DNA of 7,855 nt from LW23 sp041287705. Its GTDB lineage: Bacteria; Verrucomicrobiota; Verrucomicrobiia; Methylacidiphilales; UBA1321. Shown here piece after piece: positions 6,104 through 7,855 of the stretch. Within the stretch, counting starts at the first letter, position 1. Every line of letters begins with the position of its first letter. The translations under genes were made by a program, and so were the position numbers. The stretch lies in contig JBGGNE010000135.1 of assembly GCA_041287705.1 (NCBI GenBank), positions 1 through 7,855 of the forward strand. Direction: 5' to 3'. Under the pieces are notes generated by a model. It worked only from the letters and a program-made list of their open reading frames with translations. It did no database searches and was not told the DNA's origin.

Positions 6104-7140
6104 GTGCGCATACGCGAGAGCAAAGGGAAAAGCAGACTCAGGTGCAACGCGTTGCGGTCGTGGGGCTTGGCGGCATCGGGCGCAAGCACGCCGGACTGTA
6201 CCGCGAGATCCCCGGCGCGCAGCTCACTGCCGTATGTGATATCGACCGCGACCGCGCGGATGCCGCCGCGGCGATGTTTGGCGTGCCGGCGTTCTGCAGC
6301 GTGCCGGAGATGCTGGACGCGCTGCCGCTGGATATGGTCAGTATCGCCACTGCCGGGCACGAGTACGGCAGTGACCACTACGAGCCCACCATGCAGGCGC
6401 TGGAAGCCGGCGTAGCGGTGCTGGGCGAGAAACCTATCTGCAACGATATCCCCAAAGCGCGGGAGATGGTGCGCACCGCCGCCCGCCGCAACGTGTGCTA
6501 TGGCATCAACCTCAACCATCGCTTTACTCCGGCGGCGCGTCTGGCCCGCACCTGGGTGGATGAAGGGCTGATCGGCCATCAGCTCTTCGTCAACGTCAGC
6601 ATGTGGATCAAGAATCCGCGTGAGACTTCGCCATGGTTTCAGATCAAGGCGCTTCATCCGCATACCGTCAATCTCATCCACTACTTTTGCGGGGAGATTG
6701 ACGCCGTGCACTGCTTCGCCACCAAAGCGCCCGGGCGGCAAATCTGGTCCACCGCGCAGTTCAACCTGCGGCTGCGCAGCGGCGCCGTGGGCCACCTGTG
6801 CGGCAGCTACGATATTGAGCGCGGTCACCCCATGGAGCGCGTGGAGGTAGCCGGAATCAACGGCCGCTTCGTGATAGACGATATGTACCGCGAGGCGACG
6901 CTCTACCCCGCGGGCAACCCGGAAAAGCGCGTCTACACCAATCCGCTCTTCGGCGGAATGACCAGCTTCGACGACACGTTCCGCAACCGCCTTACGCGCT
7001 TCGTCGAGCAGCTTAACGAAGGCACCGCGCCGGACGCCATCGATGGATCCGGCCGCGAAGGCCTTGCGGCGCAGCTCGTGCTGGATGCCGCTATCCGCTC
7101 CATACAGGAGGAAGCGGTTATTGCAGTAGAGCCAGCGTGA
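6100..7140 (+). CDS. Gfo/Idh/MocA-family NAD(P)-dependent oxidoreductase 2
   Basis: A complete 346-residue protein. Its ATG overlaps the TGA of the sulfatase-like gene (ATGA at 6100-6103), so the two are probably translationally coupled. A 14-residue charged leader (SAHTREQREKQTQ) precedes the Rossmann start VAVVGLGGIGRKH (18-30). GTG at codon 15 is a possible later start that would remove this leader. EKP is at 110-112, followed by INLNHRF, and a candidate active-site His188 lies in ALHPHTVNLIHYFCG. It is a paralogue of the first oxidoreductase in the cluster: both have NLNH, YFCG(D/E)I and a near-identical EKPI-ND-AREMVR segment. The second-domain residues differ enough to suggest a different substrate or the opposite redox direction; that is inference. 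Cytoplasmic; substrate unknown. Confidence 0.92.
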   Translation: MSAHTREQREKQTQVQRVAVVGLGGIGRKHAGLYREIPGAQLTAVCDIDRDRADAAAAMFGVPAFCSVPEMLDALPLDMVSIATAGHEYGSDHYEPTMQALEAGVAVLGEKPICNDIPKAREMVRTAARRNVCYGINLNHRFTPAARLARTWVDEGLIGHQLFVNVSMWIKNPRETSPWFQIKALHPHTVNLIHYFCGEIDAVHCFATKAPGRQIWSTAQFNLRLRSGAVGHLCGSYDIERGHPMERVEVAGINGRFVIDDMYREATLYPAGNPEKRVYTNPLFGGMTSFDDTFRNRLTRFVEQLNEGTAPDAIDGSGREGLAAQLVLDAAIRSIQEEAVIAVEPA

Positions 7141-7189
7141 CGCAGAACCACTTGAGAGATCTGTACCCAAACTTACATTCTCATCTCCG

Positions 7190-7855
7190 ATGAACACTTA
7201 CCCGTCATCCATCTCCAATCTCATCACCGTCATCGGCCGCGGCCATGGCGGTACGCGGGCTATCTCCCACACGCTCACCGCCAGCGGCGTCTACATGGGC
7301 GCCAACATCAATGGCTCCGGCGATCTCATTCCGCCGGATTGCCTGTATAACGCCTGCCGCGTTATCTCGCCCTACGTCCGCCACCTGGGCGGCACGCGCT
7401 GGGATTTCTCCGCGCTCCACACCATGCCCATTCCGGACGAGTTCACGCGCCTCGTGGAGACGTACCTCGCCAGCGTACTCGCCTCCGATAGCCCGTGGCG
7501 CGGATGGAAGCTGCCGGAAACCACGCTCATCTTCCCGTGGATCGTGCGCATGTTCCCCGAAATCCGCTACATCTACTGGGTGCGCGACCCACGCGACGCG
7601 ATCCTATCCGCGCACTACACCGACGACCTCGGCACCTTCAACATCCCCTACGACCGCACCGAAAACGTCCGCGAACGCCGCGCCATTAGCTGGGCCTACC
7701 AGACCGCCCTCTGCCGCGCCACACCCAAGCCCAGGCACTGGATCTCCGTCCGCTTCGAGGACTTTGTGCTGGATCAGGAAGCCATCTTGCGCCGCCTGGA
7801 GGCTTACCTGGATCTCGGCTTCCCACTCGCCCGCATCCCCGTCCGCCCCGACTCC
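7190..7855 (+). CDS. Sulfotransferase-like protein, 3'-truncated by the window edge
   Basis: An open frame from ATG 7190 to the last base, giving 222 residues without a stop. The PAPS-dependent sulfotransferase pattern is visible. A phosphosulfate-binding loop lies near the N terminus (GRGHGGTR, 16-23), followed by RGWKLPET (104-111). A 3'-phosphate-binding segment reads YWVRDPRDAILSAHY (129-143). A later ISVRFEDFVLDQEAILRRL matches the usual segment after that motif. Such enzymes move sulfate from PAPS to a hydroxyl or amine of a sugar, lipid or small molecule. No signal peptide is seen, so it should act in the cytoplasm. It starts 49 bases after the second oxidoreductase with no Shine-Dalgarno sequence at normal distance. 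Codons end in C far more often than in the upstream genes. The acceptor is unknown, and the C terminus, including much of the acceptor-binding part, lies outside the window. Confidence 0.82.
   Translation, partial: MNTYPSSISNLITVIGRGHGGTRAISHTLTASGVYMGANINGSGDLIPPDCLYNACRVISPYVRHLGGTRWDFSALHTMPIPDEFTRLVETYLASVLASDSPWRGWKLPETTLIFPWIVRMFPEIRYIYWVRDPRDAILSAHYTDDLGTFNIPYDRTENVRERRAISWAYQTALCRATPKPRHWISVRFEDFVLDQEAILRRLEAYLDLGFPLARIPVRPDS

Noticed and set aside
5929..7197. Long minus-strand open frame opposite the second oxidoreductase
   Set aside because: It has no recognisable domain, and the plus strand carries a clear Gfo/Idh/MocA protein. Such antisense frames are expected from GC-rich codon use.
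1..7855. CRISPR arrays, tRNA or rRNA genes, insertion sequences and attachment sites
   Set aside because: No regularly spaced repeats, cloverleaf-like sequences, transposase motifs or terminal inverted repeats were seen on reading the window.

Overview
The window is a stretch of bacterial chromosome, moderately GC-rich by eye, with GC rising from left to right. It holds seven genes: two on the minus strand at the left edge, then six-gene-length territory on the plus strand comprising a secreted lyase-like protein, four enzymes in a row, and a sulfotransferase-like gene cut by the right edge (eight coding regions in all). The taxon cannot be fixed from sequence alone. Genes start without Shine-Dalgarno sequences, several just after pyrimidine-rich leaders. 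Together with multiplied Gfo/Idh/MocA and sugar-isomerase-like genes, a sulfatase-like gene and a secreted polysaccharide-lyase-like protein, this fits an environmental polysaccharide-handling bacterium such as Armatimonadota, Verrucomicrobiota, Planctomycetota or Acidobacteriota. That placement is inference.

Layout. Positions 1-835 (minus strand) carry an ArsR-family repressor followed, with a 14-base overlap, by an AHSA1/SRPBCC protein, a common two-gene module. The repressor's start codon lies inside a perfect 18-base palindrome that is probably its own operator. The divergent gap to 988 holds two further inverted repeats. Positions 988-2379 (plus) encode an exported two-module protein: a carbohydrate-binding-like N-terminal part, an Ala/Pro/Thr/Ser linker, and a C-terminal jelly-roll domain of the heparin-lyase-I/alginate-lyase type. 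The 198-base gap that follows holds a weak terminator-like hairpin, an AT-rich stretch and a strong 14-bp stem with a 29-base loop, ending 13 bases before the next gene.

Positions 2578-7855 form a probable operon: Gfo/Idh/MocA oxidoreductase 1, a sugar phosphate isomerase/epimerase-type TIM barrel, a cytoplasmic sulfatase-like hydrolase, Gfo/Idh/MocA oxidoreductase 2 (ATGA overlap with the previous gene), then a sulfotransferase that runs off the window. The two oxidoreductases are clear paralogues. The sulfatase-like protein lacks the C/S-x-P-x-R motif that is converted to formylglycine and has Thr at that place. The isomerase-like protein has Lys where the family's first metal-binding Glu is expected.

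A reasonable reading, as inference, is a cytoplasmic pathway that oxidises, rearranges and reduces a sugar or cyclitol, combined with a sulfatase-fold enzyme and a sulfate-transfer step. Whether it builds a sulfated surface glycan or breaks one down is not decided by this window. The nearby exported lyase-like protein points to glycans being handled outside the cell, but it may be a separate transcription unit.
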